64,000 nt of DNA from Paenibacillus puerhi (lineage in GTDB: Bacteria > Bacillota > Bacilli > Paenibacillales > NBRC-103111): the NCBI RefSeq assembly GCF_009846885.1, contig NZ_WUWM01000019.1:62001-126000 (forward strand), given 5' to 3'. The notes beneath the pieces were generated by a model that saw only the letters and a list, made by a program, of their open reading frames with translations, did no database searches and had not been told where the DNA came from. Made by a program: the position numbers and the translations under genes. Below, piece by piece: positions 18,007 through 26,223 of the stretch (position 1 is the stretch's first letter; the number at the start of each line of letters is the position of its first letter).

Positions 18007-18333
18007 TTATTTAGGCGGTATATGCCGGTTCAACGCCGCATAGTTGAGCAGCACAGTCGCATATCCAAGCGCGATATAAAGGAGCGCTGCGATCCAATTC
18101 AAAAGAAACGCAAAAGGAAAAATGAGGAACGATACGCCGCAGAGCAGGGACACCCAATGGGGCGCAGAAGACCAGCCTGTCTGACCCCGTGCGGATAACG
18201 AGGAGAAGAGCTGGAGGAAGCCGAGCACCGCTCCTGTCCAAACGGCATGCTCATTGTCGGCAAAGCCTGCCCACCAGGGCCCGGCAACAAAGAGGATGCC
18301 GATCAACGCGGCAAGTCCATTGTAGAAGGCCAT
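18007..18333 (-). CDS. SPW-repeat-like membrane protein
   Basis: 108 residues with four predicted membrane helices arranged as two similar halves. Each half carries a Gly-rich helix ending in a Pro-aromatic pair (ILFVAGPWWAGF and VSFLIFPFAFLL), resembling the SPW repeat of small membrane proteins. Function is unknown. It lies between the two DnaA-box clusters and has its own terminator. Confidence 0.65.
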   Translation of the reverse strand: MAFYNGLAALIGILFVAGPWWAGFADNEHAVWTGAVLGFLQLFSSLSARGQTGWSSAPHWVSLLCGVSFLIFPFAFLLNWIAALLYIALGYATVLLNYAALNRHIPPK

Positions 18334-18447
18334 CCGATCTCACCATCCTTTCTACAGCGCTGTAAGGGCTATAGAGAGGCGTACCCGAGTCCGAGCCCTT
18401 GCTTTACAATATGCAAGCGATTGCAGAAAGGTTACGTAGACCTTGGC

Positions 18448-18744
18448 TTATCTATCCATCAGCACCCTGATCCCTTGAATCACATTATAAATCATGACGG
18501 CCAAGTACAAGACGGCACATAGCACCGAAGCCAGAATTATGCTGCCAAACGTAGAGGAACCGAAAAACAGAACGAGGAAAAGAATAAGGGATGCGAAAGG
18601 AAGTACATGGGATACCAGCGCTTTCTTGGCGTGGTGTTGGACTTCGCGGTCATCCGTTATGAAGTAGATCACAATCGGTATAATAAAGCCTGCAAAGAAA
18701 ATGCTGAAATAAGCGATGGATGAAATGATTTTTCTTGTTTCCAT
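18448..18744 (-). CDS. DUF4870 family membrane protein
   Basis: 98 residues from the ATG at 18744 (GGGAG upstream). It begins METRKIISSIAYFS and has the family pattern of a first helix with a YFITDD loop, VQHHAKKAL, and two further helices. DUF4870 (Tic20-like) proteins are small membrane proteins of unknown function. The intergenic region on its 5' side holds DnaA-box cluster 2 and the divergent sda gene. Confidence 0.8.
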   Translation of the reverse strand: METRKIISSIAYFSIFFAGFIIPIVIYFITDDREVQHHAKKALVSHVLPFASLILFLVLFFGSSTFGSIILASVLCAVLYLAVMIYNVIQGIRVLMDR

Positions 18745-18880
18745 ACTAAACGTCTCCCTTCTAAAGGCAATGAATTGGTAGTCAATACGTAGAGAAGAAA
18801 GCATCGTTTCATTCTTTTGAGAAATGAGGATCATCCGGATTGTGATTAAATTTTTTTATAGCCTGAGGCTAACTACAGGT

Positions 18881-18979
18881 TGTGTATAACGTTGTCCACA
18901 TATCCTTCCGTATCAGTCCCTATAATTCTACACTTGTCAACATGATATGCACAGGATGTACACAGCTTCATGTGGATAA
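18881..18979. promoter_or_regulatory. DnaA-box cluster 2, upstream of sda
   Basis: Two exact TTATNCACA matches on the minus strand (TGTGTATAA at 18881, TGTGGATAA at 18971), plus one-mismatch boxes TTGTCCACA at 18892 and ATATGCACA at 18945. A weaker box, ATGTACACA, lies at 18956. The cluster ends 70 bases before the sda start. In B. subtilis, sda transcription is controlled by DnaA through boxes in its promoter, so this arrangement appears conserved. Confidence 0.75.
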
Positions 18980-19048
18980 CGGAACGGTTGTTCTATATTC
19001 CAGGTCATGGTAATATGACTGTACTTTAAGAATAGTAAGGTGATGGCT

Positions 19049-19204
19049 ATGAAACTGATCAGTAATGAGATCTTGGTAGAATCCTACTTTAAAGCCCTCG
19101 ACTTGAAGCTTGAAGAAGAATTTGTCGAATTACTGTTGGAAGAGATAAATCGTCGTCAGCTTGACTTGGATTTTCACAGAGAAAGCGATGCGCAGGTCAG
19201 CTGA
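19049..19204 (+). CDS. sda: Sporulation checkpoint protein Sda
   Basis: 51 residues: MKLISNEILVESYFKALDLK, then an acidic helix and INRRQLDLDF. This matches B. subtilis Sda, a helical hairpin that binds and inhibits the sporulation kinases KinA and KinB when replication is disturbed. The L-I/V-ESYFKA segment and the spacing of the two helices are conserved. The start at 19049 is chosen because AAGGTG lies 6 bases upstream; the ATG at 19043 abuts it. The stop codon lies inside the terminator palindrome. The DnaA boxes upstream strengthen the call. Confidence 0.9.
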   Translation: MKLISNEILVESYFKALDLKLEEEFVELLLEEINRRQLDLDFHRESDAQVS

Positions 19205-19220
19205 CCTGCTTTTTTTTTTG
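19193..19220 (+). terminator. Terminator of sda
   Basis: A perfect 18-bp palindrome (GCAGGTCAGCTGACCTGC) followed by ten T. It overlaps the last codons of sda. Confidence 0.85.
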
Positions 19221-19235
19221 GGAATCAAACGAATC

Positions 19236-19273
19236 AAACAGCCCTCTATCCTAGGTTAGGTAGAGGGCTGTTT
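19236..19273 (-). terminator. Terminator of yumC-like gene
   Basis: AAACAGCCCTCTA and TAGAGGGCTGTTT form a perfect 13-bp stem. Confidence 0.85.
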
Positions 19274-19287
19274 GAGCGCAAGCGATG

Positions 19288-20280
19288 TTACAGCTTCATG
19301 TTGGAGCTGTGTCCTGGGGACAGCTTCGCCGTAGGATCAATGTACACCTTGGCGTTGTTAATAGCGGTCGGCGCTTCTCCGAACCCTACAGCGATCAGCT
19401 TGAGCTTGCCGGGGTAGGTGGTGATATCGCCGGCAGCGAAAATGCCCGGGATGTTGGTTTCCATGCGGGAGTCCACCACGATGGAGCCGTTCTCGATTTC
19501 GAGTCCCCATTGGCCGATAGGTCCGAGGGAAGAGACGAAGCCAAAGTTGACAATGACGGCATCGACATTGATGATCGTCTGCTCGCCTGATTTAATATCG
19601 CTCAGGACAACGGAGGATATCTTGTCATCTCCGCCATGGAGGGAAACGATTTCCTTAGGCGTCAGAACCTTGACTTTGGATTTCATCAGGTTTTCTACAC
19701 TGTGCTCATGCGCGCGGAACTTATCGCGGCGGTGAATCAGCGTGACCTCTTCGGCGATCGGCTCCAGCATGAGCGCCCAGTCTACGGCCGAGTCGCCGCC
19801 GCCGCTGATCAGCACCTTTTGATTTTTGAATTTATAGAGATCGCTGACGAAGTAGTGCAGGTTTGTCTTCTCATACTTGGCGGCTTCCGGCAGCTCGAGT
19901 CTTCTTGGCTCGAATGCGCCTACGCCTCCCGTGATAATGACGGCTCTGGATTGATGAACGCCTTTGTCCGTCGTAACTTCGAATAACCGCTCGTCCTTTT
20001 TCTCGACCTTGTGTACCTTTTCCTCGAGGCAGACGTTGATTCCACTGAAATGCTTCATTTGGGCATCCAGGTTATTGACAAGCTCCTGGGCGGTAACTTT
20101 AGGGAAGCCCGCAACATCATAAATATATTTCTCCGGATACAGCGCCGCAAGTTGTCCGCCGAGCTGCGGCATGCTCTCGATCAGTTTGACTGAGGCCTGG
20201 CGCATTCCGCCGTAAAACGAAGCGAACATCCCGGCAGGCCCCCCGCCAATAACAATAATGTCTACAATTTCGTTGCTCAT
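19288..20280 (-). CDS. yumC: Ferredoxin/flavodoxin-NADP reductase (YumC type)
   Basis: 330 residues, thioredoxin-reductase-like fold without the CxxC redox pair. FAD-binding [10 protein letters not shown] is at the N-terminus, NADPH-binding [12 protein letters not shown] near residue 160, and [20 protein letters not shown] near residue 280. This is the Bacillus YumC class, a homodimeric ferredoxin-NADP+ oxidoreductase. It is transcribed divergently from the NDH-2 gene at 20745 with a 464-base gap. The Bacillus yumB-yumC pair is likewise adjacent. Confidence 0.92.
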   Translation of the reverse strand: MSNEIVDIIVIGGGPAGMFASFYGGMRQASVKLIESMPQLGGQLAALYPEKYIYDVAGFPKVTAQELVNNLDAQMKHFSGINVCLEEKVHKVEKKDERLFEVTTDKGVHQSRAVIITGGVGAFEPRRLELPEAAKYEKTNLHYFVSDLYKFKNQKVLISGGGDSAVDWALMLEPIAEEVTLIHRRDKFRAHEHSVENLMKSKVKVLTPKEIVSLHGGDDKISSVVLSDIKSGEQTIINVDAVIVNFGFVSSLGPIGQWGLEIENGSIVVDSRMETNIPGIFAAGDITTYPGKLKLIAVGFGEAPTAINNAKVYIDPTAKLSPGHSSNMKL

Positions 20281-20664
20281 GAAAGATAAAACACCTCCGG
20301 TACGGGTATGAATCCCCTCTATTATAAACGCAGGTCTCCTCTATGGAAATATAAAGAGAACAATTATCAATTAAATTGTGGAATGACGTTCAAATTTTTT
20401 TCAAATTGCGATGGATCATAAAGTGATTTTTGTCATATAATCGTTACTTTGTAATCAAAATAACACTTGCTATTTCAGACGTAACATTATATCATTTCAT
20501 AAGAATTGGTTAGTTCTGTTCATTTATGTTTTCGGTGTACGTTGTCCCGGTTAAACAGAAGTATACGGACCGGGCTCGACTCAAGAATATGGGGTATGAA
20601 CCTCTCGGTTCAAGGGACCTTATGGAATTTGTATATGAGGGCAAACACTTACTTTTGATATAGA

Positions 20665-20682
20665 TTGTGTAAAATTTCACAA
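20665..20682. promoter_or_regulatory. Rex operator upstream of NDH-2 gene
   Basis: TTGTGTAAAATTTCACAA differs at a single arm position from the Rex consensus TTGTGAA-N4-TTCACAA. It lies 63 bases before the NDH-2 start. Rex releases DNA when NADH rises and controls ndh in B. subtilis. The rest of the 20281-20664 gap is AT-rich with no gene seen. Confidence 0.7.
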
Positions 20683-20744
20683 AGAATTTTGTAAGAACCT
20701 ACAAAGCTAAATAGAAAAACTACCTAGGATGGAAGGGATAGAGC

Positions 20745-21935
20745 ATGAGTCGAATTCCAAGAATTGTAATTTTGGGTGCTGGCTATGGCGGTATTGTTAC
20801 GGCGATCCGGTTGCAGAAGGAGCTTAACTATAACGAAGCCGATGTTACCTTGGTAAATAAACATGATTATCATTATATCACTACGCATCTGCACATGCCG
20901 GCGGCAGGGACGGATAATCCGGAGAATGCGCGCGTTAATATTTTGAAGCTGATCGATGAGTTCAAGATCGACTTCGTCAAATCGACCGTTGTCCAAATTC
21001 GCCCGCAAGAAAAGAAGGTTATTCTGGAGGAAGGAACGCTTTCCTACGATTATTTGGTGATCGGACTCGGCGGGGAGCCGGAAACGTTCGGTATTCCGGG
21101 CTTGAAGGAGCATGCATTGAACATTCGTTCGATCAACAGCGTGCGCTTTATCCGCGAGCATATCGAGTATCAGTTCGCCAAGTTCAAGCGGGAGCCTTCG
21201 CGTTCGGATTACTTGACCTTCGTAGTCGGCGGCGCCGGCTTTACAGGTATCGAGTTTGTCGGTGAGCTTGCAGACCGTATCCCGGAGCTGTGCAAGGAGT
21301 TCGACGTAGATCCATCTCAGGTGCAGATTTACAATATCGAGGCCGCTCCGACAGCGCTGCCGGGCTTTGATCCGGAGCTTGTCGAGTATGCGATGAACGT
21401 CCTGCAGAACAAGGGCGTTACATTTAAAATCGCCACGGCGATCAAGGAATGCACTCCCGACGGAGTCGTTCTCGCAACCGGAGAAGAGATCAAATCCTCT
21501 ACCGTTATCTGGACGGGCGGAATTCGCGGCAACCACATGCTGGATGAGGCGGGCTTCGAGACGATGCGCGGCCGCATCAAGGTAGACGATACGCTGCGTA
21601 TCCCCGGGCATGAGAACATCTATGTGCTCGGCGATTGTTCCATCGTGATGAACCCGGAAGGCCGTCCGTATCCGCCGACCGCTCAGATCTCGATGCAGCA
21701 GGCCGATGTTTGTGCGCATAACCTGGTCGCCCAGATCCGTAATTCGGACCTGAAGAAGTTCGAATACAAGCCGAAGGGAACCGTTGCCTCGCTGGGCCGG
21801 GGCGAAGCCATCGGCATCGTCGGCTCGCGCAAGATCAAGGGCGGCGTCGCAGCGGTGATGAAGAAGATCATCGATGTCCGTTATCTGTATATTATCGGCG
21901 GAATTCCACTCGTGCTGAAGAAAGGCCGATTCTAG
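20745..21935 (+). CDS. yumB: Type II NADH dehydrogenase (YumB/Ndh-like)
   Basis: 396 residues. It has an N-terminal FAD fold (VILGAGYGGIVTAIRL), a second NADH-binding fold near residue 165 (FVVGGAGFTGIEFVGEL), and the FAD-contact motif VLGDCS near residue 290. The C-terminal amphipathic segment (ALVLKKGRF-like end, RYLYIIGGIPLVLKK) is the usual peripheral membrane anchor. It oxidises NADH and reduces menaquinone without proton pumping. The Rex operator upstream fits regulation by NADH level. GGAAGGG lies before the ATG. A small gene follows within 3 bases. Confidence 0.9.
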   Translation: MSRIPRIVILGAGYGGIVTAIRLQKELNYNEADVTLVNKHDYHYITTHLHMPAAGTDNPENARVNILKLIDEFKIDFVKSTVVQIRPQEKKVILEEGTLSYDYLVIGLGGEPETFGIPGLKEHALNIRSINSVRFIREHIEYQFAKFKREPSRSDYLTFVVGGAGFTGIEFVGELADRIPELCKEFDVDPSQVQIYNIEAAPTALPGFDPELVEYAMNVLQNKGVTFKIATAIKECTPDGVVLATGEEIKSSTVIWTGGIRGNHMLDEAGFETMRGRIKVDDTLRIPGHENIYVLGDCSIVMNPEGRPYPPTAQISMQQADVCAHNLVAQIRNSDLKKFEYKPKGTVASLGRGEAIGIVGSRKIKGGVAAVMKKIIDVRYLYIIGGIPLVLKKGRF

Positions 21936-21938
21936 CCT

Positions 21939-22211
21939 ATGCGCCACTGCAGCGTTCAAGTTAGGGGGCTGCTGACTCGGGAGGAGCTGGACCGTTACAA
22001 TGCCTTGATCGAGGTCGGTCATTTCCTGGAGGAGCATAAGCGTTATGATCTGGTGGCCCCGGTGCAGAAGGAGATCGATATTTTGATCCTGCCGGCTATC
22101 GAACGCTTGAAGGAGAAGTCGCGGCAGCGTGATCGCGATACGGAGGAATATTTGCGTCGCAAAGCCTTGGAGCAGGAGCTGGCTAAGCTGGCGGAGGAAG
22201 ACGACGATTAG
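21939..22211 (+). CDS. Small charged helical protein, unknown
   Basis: 90 residues starting 3 bases after the NDH-2 stop, so translation is probably coupled. It is hydrophilic and helix-prone, with a C-terminal coiled-coil-like region (IERLKEKSRQRDRDTEEYLR) and an acidic tail. It has no signal peptide, membrane helix or recognised family. Position suggests a role connected with NDH-2, but nothing in the sequence shows it. A strong terminator ends the unit. Confidence 0.7.
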   Translation: MRHCSVQVRGLLTREELDRYNALIEVGHFLEEHKRYDLVAPVQKEIDILILPAIERLKEKSRQRDRDTEEYLRRKALEQELAKLAEEDDD

Positions 22212-22219
22212 TTAGATAC

Positions 22220-22266
22220 AAACACCTTGCGAGTCGGCATGGAAGCCGATCCCGCAAGGTGTTTTT
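22220..22266 (+). terminator. Terminator of the NDH-2 operon
   Basis: AAACACCTTGCG and CGCAAGGTGTTT form a 12-bp stem with an inner GTCGGC/GCCGAT arm, followed by five T. Confidence 0.9.
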
Positions 22267-22311
22267 GCGTACTCCGCCGGATCGGTGAGAATCAGAGGTA
22301 GGTTGACTTTT

Positions 22312-22330
22312 GATAATGATAACCATTATC
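22312..22330. promoter_or_regulatory. Fur box before nitroreductase gene
   Basis: GATAATGATAACCATTATC matches the 19-bp Fur consensus at 18 positions. It overlaps the presumed promoter (TTGACT at 22303 with TATCAT at 22327). Confidence 0.8.
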
Positions 22331-22394
22331 ATTAAAGTGACCTTATTATTTCCTTCATCTGCCACACACCTTCAACTTGAAAAGGAGAGATCAC

Positions 22395-22973
22395 GTGAAC
22401 CTCACCCTGCCTAAAGGAACCGTTACTGAAGTAATCAAGGAAAGAAGAACGATTAAGAAGTTCAAACCGGACCCCATCCCCATGGAGACGGTAACCGAGC
22501 TGTTGAATATAGCGGCGTGGGCCCCGAACCATGGTCTGCGGGAGCCTTGGCGGTTTATCGCATTTAAGGAAGAGGGCAAGGAAAGACTGACCGAAGCTCT
22601 CAGCAGCTTCCTGATCGAGGTTCGCAAGATGGATGCGGAAGCCGTGATGAAGCGAATGGACTATTTCTTAAGCATTCCGCTGCTGCTGCTGGTGGTTGTC
22701 CCTTACCGGGAGAAGGTGCTGGAGCGCGATGAGGATTATGCGGCAGCGAGCGCGCTGATCCAGAATCTGCAGCTAGCGGCTTGGGAACGCGACATCGGGG
22801 TGCTTTGGAGAACGAATCCTGCCTTATACGCAGAAGAGGTGAAGGAGAAGCTGGGCGTCGCTGCGGAGGAACGGATTATAGGCCTGCTTCAGATCGGCTA
22901 TCCTGAGGTCATCCCACCGGCGCAGGGCAGAACAGCGGCCGAGACGCTGCTGACGGTGGTCGATAGCCGTTGA
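22395..22973 (+). CDS. Nitroreductase family flavoprotein, Fur-controlled
   Basis: 192 residues from the GTG at 22395 with AAAGGAGA upstream. FMN-binding features of the family are present: ERRTIKKFKPDPIP at the N-terminus, WAPNHGLREPWRF near residue 40, and the C-terminal GLLQIGYPE. It is a NAD(P)H-dependent oxidoreductase of the YdjA/small nitroreductase type. The substrate is unknown. The Fur box at its promoter implies expression in low iron, so flavin-dependent iron or redox chemistry is a reasonable guess only. Confidence 0.87.
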   Translation: MNLTLPKGTVTEVIKERRTIKKFKPDPIPMETVTELLNIAAWAPNHGLREPWRFIAFKEEGKERLTEALSSFLIEVRKMDAEAVMKRMDYFLSIPLLLLVVVPYREKVLERDEDYAAASALIQNLQLAAWERDIGVLWRTNPALYAEEVKEKLGVAAEERIIGLLQIGYPEVIPPAQGRTAAETLLTVVDSR

Positions 22974-23090
22974 GAGGAGACGCGCCGAGAAGCAGCCTCT
23001 AGGGCCAAAGACTTGCCTAAATGGGCGGGCCATCCGCCAAGTCATGTGAGAAGATAGCCAGCATTGCTCGCCCATACCGTCTACTCATAA

Positions 23091-23138
23091 CAAAGAACCT
23101 TCAGCTCCGCTAGTGCAGAGGAGCATGAAGGTTCTTTG
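23091..23138. terminator. Bidirectional terminator
   Basis: CAAAGAACCTTCA and TGAAGGTTCTTTG with an inner GCTCC/GGAGC pair, between convergent nitroreductase and hemQ genes. Confidence 0.85.
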
Positions 23139-23180
23139 TTACGTTATGGAGCTATGGAGTTATGGAGGCAGCCAGCCTGC

Positions 23181-23927
23181 CTACAGCTTTAGCAGATTGA
23201 CGGTTTTGTCCGCATCGAGCAGGTTGCCTACATAGAAGTCGCCGAACTCTCCGAAGCGTGCGCTTGTTTCGTCGAAGCGCATCTCGGTCACGATCTTCTT
23301 GAACTGCAGAGCATCGTCAGCGAACAGGGTCACGCCCCACTCCCAATCGTCGAGGCCGATGGAGCCTCCGATAATCTGCTTGACCTTGCCTGCATACGTC
23401 CGTCCGATCGTGCCGTGACCGCGCATAAACGTACGGCGGTCTTCGGTGCTCAACATGTACCAGTTATCGTTCCCCTCGCGGCGCTTGTTCATCGGATAGA
23501 AGCAGAAGTGCTTCGCTTTCGGCAGAATAGGCTTCAAGCGGGCGACGATGTCCGGGTCCTGCATAGGGTCGGTGCCTGGCTTGGCCATATAGCCCCCGAG
23601 CTCGACGACGGAAACATAGGAATAGGTAGGGATCGTCACTTGCGCAAACAAGGTCTTGTTGAAGGCGGTCTCGAGCTCATTCAGCTCCTCCAGCGTTTCA
23701 CGCAGATGCATGAATGCGAAATCAGCCTTCTGTCCGACGATCGAATAAAAAGCGGTGCTGCCCAGCTTCTGATCCTCCGTCGACTGATACTGCTTGAGCA
23801 GGGTCAGCAGTTCATCCTCGGCACGGCCCCGCTCCTGTGCGCTCAAGCTTCTCCAGGCATTCCAGTCGATAGCGCGAAAATCATGCAGGCTGTACCAGCC
23901 TTCCAATGTATGTACGGCTTCACTCAT
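23181..23927 (-). CDS. hemQ: Coproheme decarboxylase HemQ
   Basis: 248 residues, chlorite dismutase fold. It converts coproheme III to heme b, the last step of the coproporphyrin route of Gram-positive bacteria. The catalytic tyrosine is in FYPMNKRR (Tyr144) and the proximal heme ligand in RGHGTIGR (His171). [12 protein letters not shown] is a further family signature. It supplies heme to ctaA-dependent oxidase and to SdhC. It is convergent with the nitroreductase gene and divergent from the YuiB-like gene. Confidence 0.93.
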   Translation of the reverse strand: MSEAVHTLEGWYSLHDFRAIDWNAWRSLSAQERGRAEDELLTLLKQYQSTEDQKLGSTAFYSIVGQKADFAFMHLRETLEELNELETAFNKTLFAQVTIPTYSYVSVVELGGYMAKPGTDPMQDPDIVARLKPILPKAKHFCFYPMNKRREGNDNWYMLSTEDRRTFMRGHGTIGRTYAGKVKQIIGGSIGLDDWEWGVTLFADDALQFKKIVTEMRFDETSARFGEFGDFYVGNLLDADKTVNLLKL

Positions 23928-24108
23928 GCTTCATCTCTCCCTTTGGCAACTTATCGTGATTTCTTAAGCTTGTTTCATTGTAGCTAAAGAAGCCCTTCAG
24001 GGCAAATGTGTGGCAAAGCCGTGAGCAAATGGTGACAAAGTGTTCACAGCCTCGCGGCAGGGCAGACTTTACCGTTTGCGGGAATTGATTATAATAGTAA
24101 GAGAGAGA

Positions 24109-24417
24109 ATGCCAAAAGGAGTTGTTCTTGCCTTGCTGCAACTGATTATCGTGACGGTGCTGCTGTTTGTGTTGTTCTTCGGACTTGGGTTTATATTGAA
24201 CATGCTCATGAAAACAACCTGGTTCCCTATATACGGATATATTGCGCTTGTGATCGGGCTTGTCATTTACTGGGGCTGGGGGACGGGGTCGCTCGGACAA
24301 AATATCGCCGAGTATTCATTTGCCGATTACGTACCTGCGGTAGGCGGGTTGATCGGCGCGGTGCTTAGCGGCTCTACGATCAAGTCGCTGCGTTCGAAGG
24401 GCTACCGGATGTTTTAG
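24109..24417 (+). CDS. YuiB-like membrane protein
   Basis: 102 residues with three membrane helices. VLFFGLGFILNMLMKTTWFP resembles Bacillus YuiB, and the tail (GAVLSGSTIKSLRSKGYRMF) is cytoplasmic and basic. Function unknown. The start is doubtful. The ATG at 24109 lies just 13 bases after a good -10 (TATAAT at 24090, TTTACC at 24068), whereas a TTG at 24133 has AAAAGGAG 11 bases upstream and gives a 94-residue protein that fits homologues better. Confidence 0.7.
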   Translation: MPKGVVLALLQLIIVTVLLFVLFFGLGFILNMLMKTTWFPIYGYIALVIGLVIYWGWGTGSLGQNIAEYSFADYVPAVGGLIGAVLSGSTIKSLRSKGYRMF

Positions 24418-24566
24418 GACGGCGGTAGGCGGTAGCGGCCATACAGGTTATTAGGGAGGGGGCTCGTCGAGGAAACGGCGCAGCCTTCTTTTTCTTCTAC
24501 ACCGCTGTCGATTGCTGTGGTAAAATGGAGATTATCACTTGGTAATACGGATGGGGTTGGACTGCT

Positions 24567-26078
24567 TTGAGAATTACCAATATGCTTCATTTTTCAGAAT
24601 ATCACCGGTTTGTGGTTGTTCGGGACTTTGCCTTAAGCAGCCTGGATTATAAAATGCTGACGGCGATGTATCAGCCTATGATCGGCGGTTATGCGATAAG
24701 CCTGTATCAGACGCTGTATCATCAACTCCCGGGGGATAGAACGGGTTGTTCGGATATCGAACAGCAGAGACGGCTGTTTCTGACACTAGAGCTGGAGGCC
24801 GGCGAACGGGGCCGGAAATGGCTGATCGAGCAGTCATCCAAGCTGGAGGCTGTCGGATTGCTGAGAACTTCCCGCAGATTTGCCGCGGCTTCGGAAGATT
24901 ATGTGTACGAGTACGAATTGTTTCAGCCTCTTTCGCCGGGAGAATTTTTCAAGAACCATCATTTGACCCTGCTGCTGAGGGATAAGGTCGGTAAATATGC
25001 GGTGTTCGCGCTCCGCGACGAGCTGATCGTGCCTGAAGCGGACGAGCTGAAGCTGGCCAATACGGAGAACATATCGGTACCGTTCTATGACTTGTTTCGT
25101 CTTAGCGCGGAGGTTGACCCGGAGCTGGAGCAGGCGTTCTTCGAATCGGCAGCGACCGTTATGGACGATCGGAAGCCCGTGGTCACGAACAAAGGGTTCT
25201 CGTATGCCGAGATTATTATGCGTTTTCCTCACGATTCGGTGAACCGGGAGTATGTGGAGAGTTTGAAGTACGAGCCGGAGCAATTGGCGACGATCAATTA
25301 CGTAGCCAGGAAATACGGACTATACTTAACGGATGTTTGCAAGCTGCTCGATGAGGACGGCGTCTTCGAAGAGGGAGGACAGCTTGTGCTCGAGCTGCTT
25401 CAGCACCGGGCCAATCAGGTATTCCGCCAGGATAAGAAGCGCAGCGAGGACCGTGTAAGGTGGATGGCGAAGCTGCCTGGCAGGGGGGAGACCGCTGGTG
25501 GCGGCATGTCAGGTGAGGAAGAGGGGCAGAGCAAGGACAAGCCCGTCGAAATGGCTTTTTATCTGGATGTGCCGGATTTGTTTCAAGGTGAGTGCAATCA
25601 GCATCAATACAATTACATTCTGCGCAATGAGCCGTATACGTTCCTGCTCGAGAAGATTTTTTCGCGGGGAACGGTGCCTGACGGTTTGCTGGACACCCTG
25701 TCCCGGGTGGAGCTGAACTACGGGCTGCACGAGGAAGTGATTAACGTGCTGATTCATTTTATTTATATTACGAAGCGTTCCTGGTCCAAAAAATACATGG
25801 AGGCCATCGTCACCGATATGCTGGGCAAGCAGGTTGGCTCGTTCGAGCAGGCTGTCCAGTATGTACGGGAGCAGATGGAATATAGCGAGAAAAAGGCGCG
25901 CGCGGCCAAGCCGGCTTTCGGCGGCTCGTCGTCAGGGACAAGCAGAGGACGGAGCGGAGCCAGGCAGAAGCCGGTGATCCCTGTGGTCCAGGATGGGACG
26001 AAGTCCTCCAGGGTGTTGTCGGCAGCCGAACGCGAGGAACTTCGTAGGAAGGCGCTCCTGCTGGACGGCAAGATGTAG
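24567..26078 (+). CDS. dnaB: Replication initiation and membrane attachment protein DnaB
   Basis: 503 residues. It begins MLHFSEYHRFVVVRDFALSS (after the first five codons from a TTG start) and contains the DnaB/DnaD winged-helix N-terminal region and a C-terminal DDBH2-type domain (LEKIFSRGTVPDGLL, ALIHFIYITKRSW-like) followed by a basic Ser/Gly-rich linker. In Bacillus, DnaB works with DnaD and DnaI to load the DnaC helicase at oriC and at restarted forks. dnaI follows after 145 bases, the conserved pair. NrdR is not upstream here. Confidence 0.92.
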   Translation: MRITNMLHFSEYHRFVVVRDFALSSLDYKMLTAMYQPMIGGYAISLYQTLYHQLPGDRTGCSDIEQQRRLFLTLELEAGERGRKWLIEQSSKLEAVGLLRTSRRFAAASEDYVYEYELFQPLSPGEFFKNHHLTLLLRDKVGKYAVFALRDELIVPEADELKLANTENISVPFYDLFRLSAEVDPELEQAFFESAATVMDDRKPVVTNKGFSYAEIIMRFPHDSVNREYVESLKYEPEQLATINYVARKYGLYLTDVCKLLDEDGVFEEGGQLVLELLQHRANQVFRQDKKRSEDRVRWMAKLPGRGETAGGGMSGEEEGQSKDKPVEMAFYLDVPDLFQGECNQHQYNYILRNEPYTFLLEKIFSRGTVPDGLLDTLSRVELNYGLHEEVINVLIHFIYITKRSWSKKYMEAIVTDMLGKQVGSFEQAVQYVREQMEYSEKKARAAKPAFGGSSSGTSRGRSGARQKPVIPVVQDGTKSSRVLSAAEREELRRKALLLDGKM

Positions 26079-26223
26079 ACGGCGCGGCCCAGGTCCAAGT
26101 CCCGAGGTCCGAGGCGAACCCGACAAACCGGCAAGGGGAAGCGGGACGTCAGGGAGGACGGACAGGAAGGCTGCCGCATAGGAATGATGGCTTCAATTGC
26201 TTCATGGGGAGGTGCGGCCAGAG

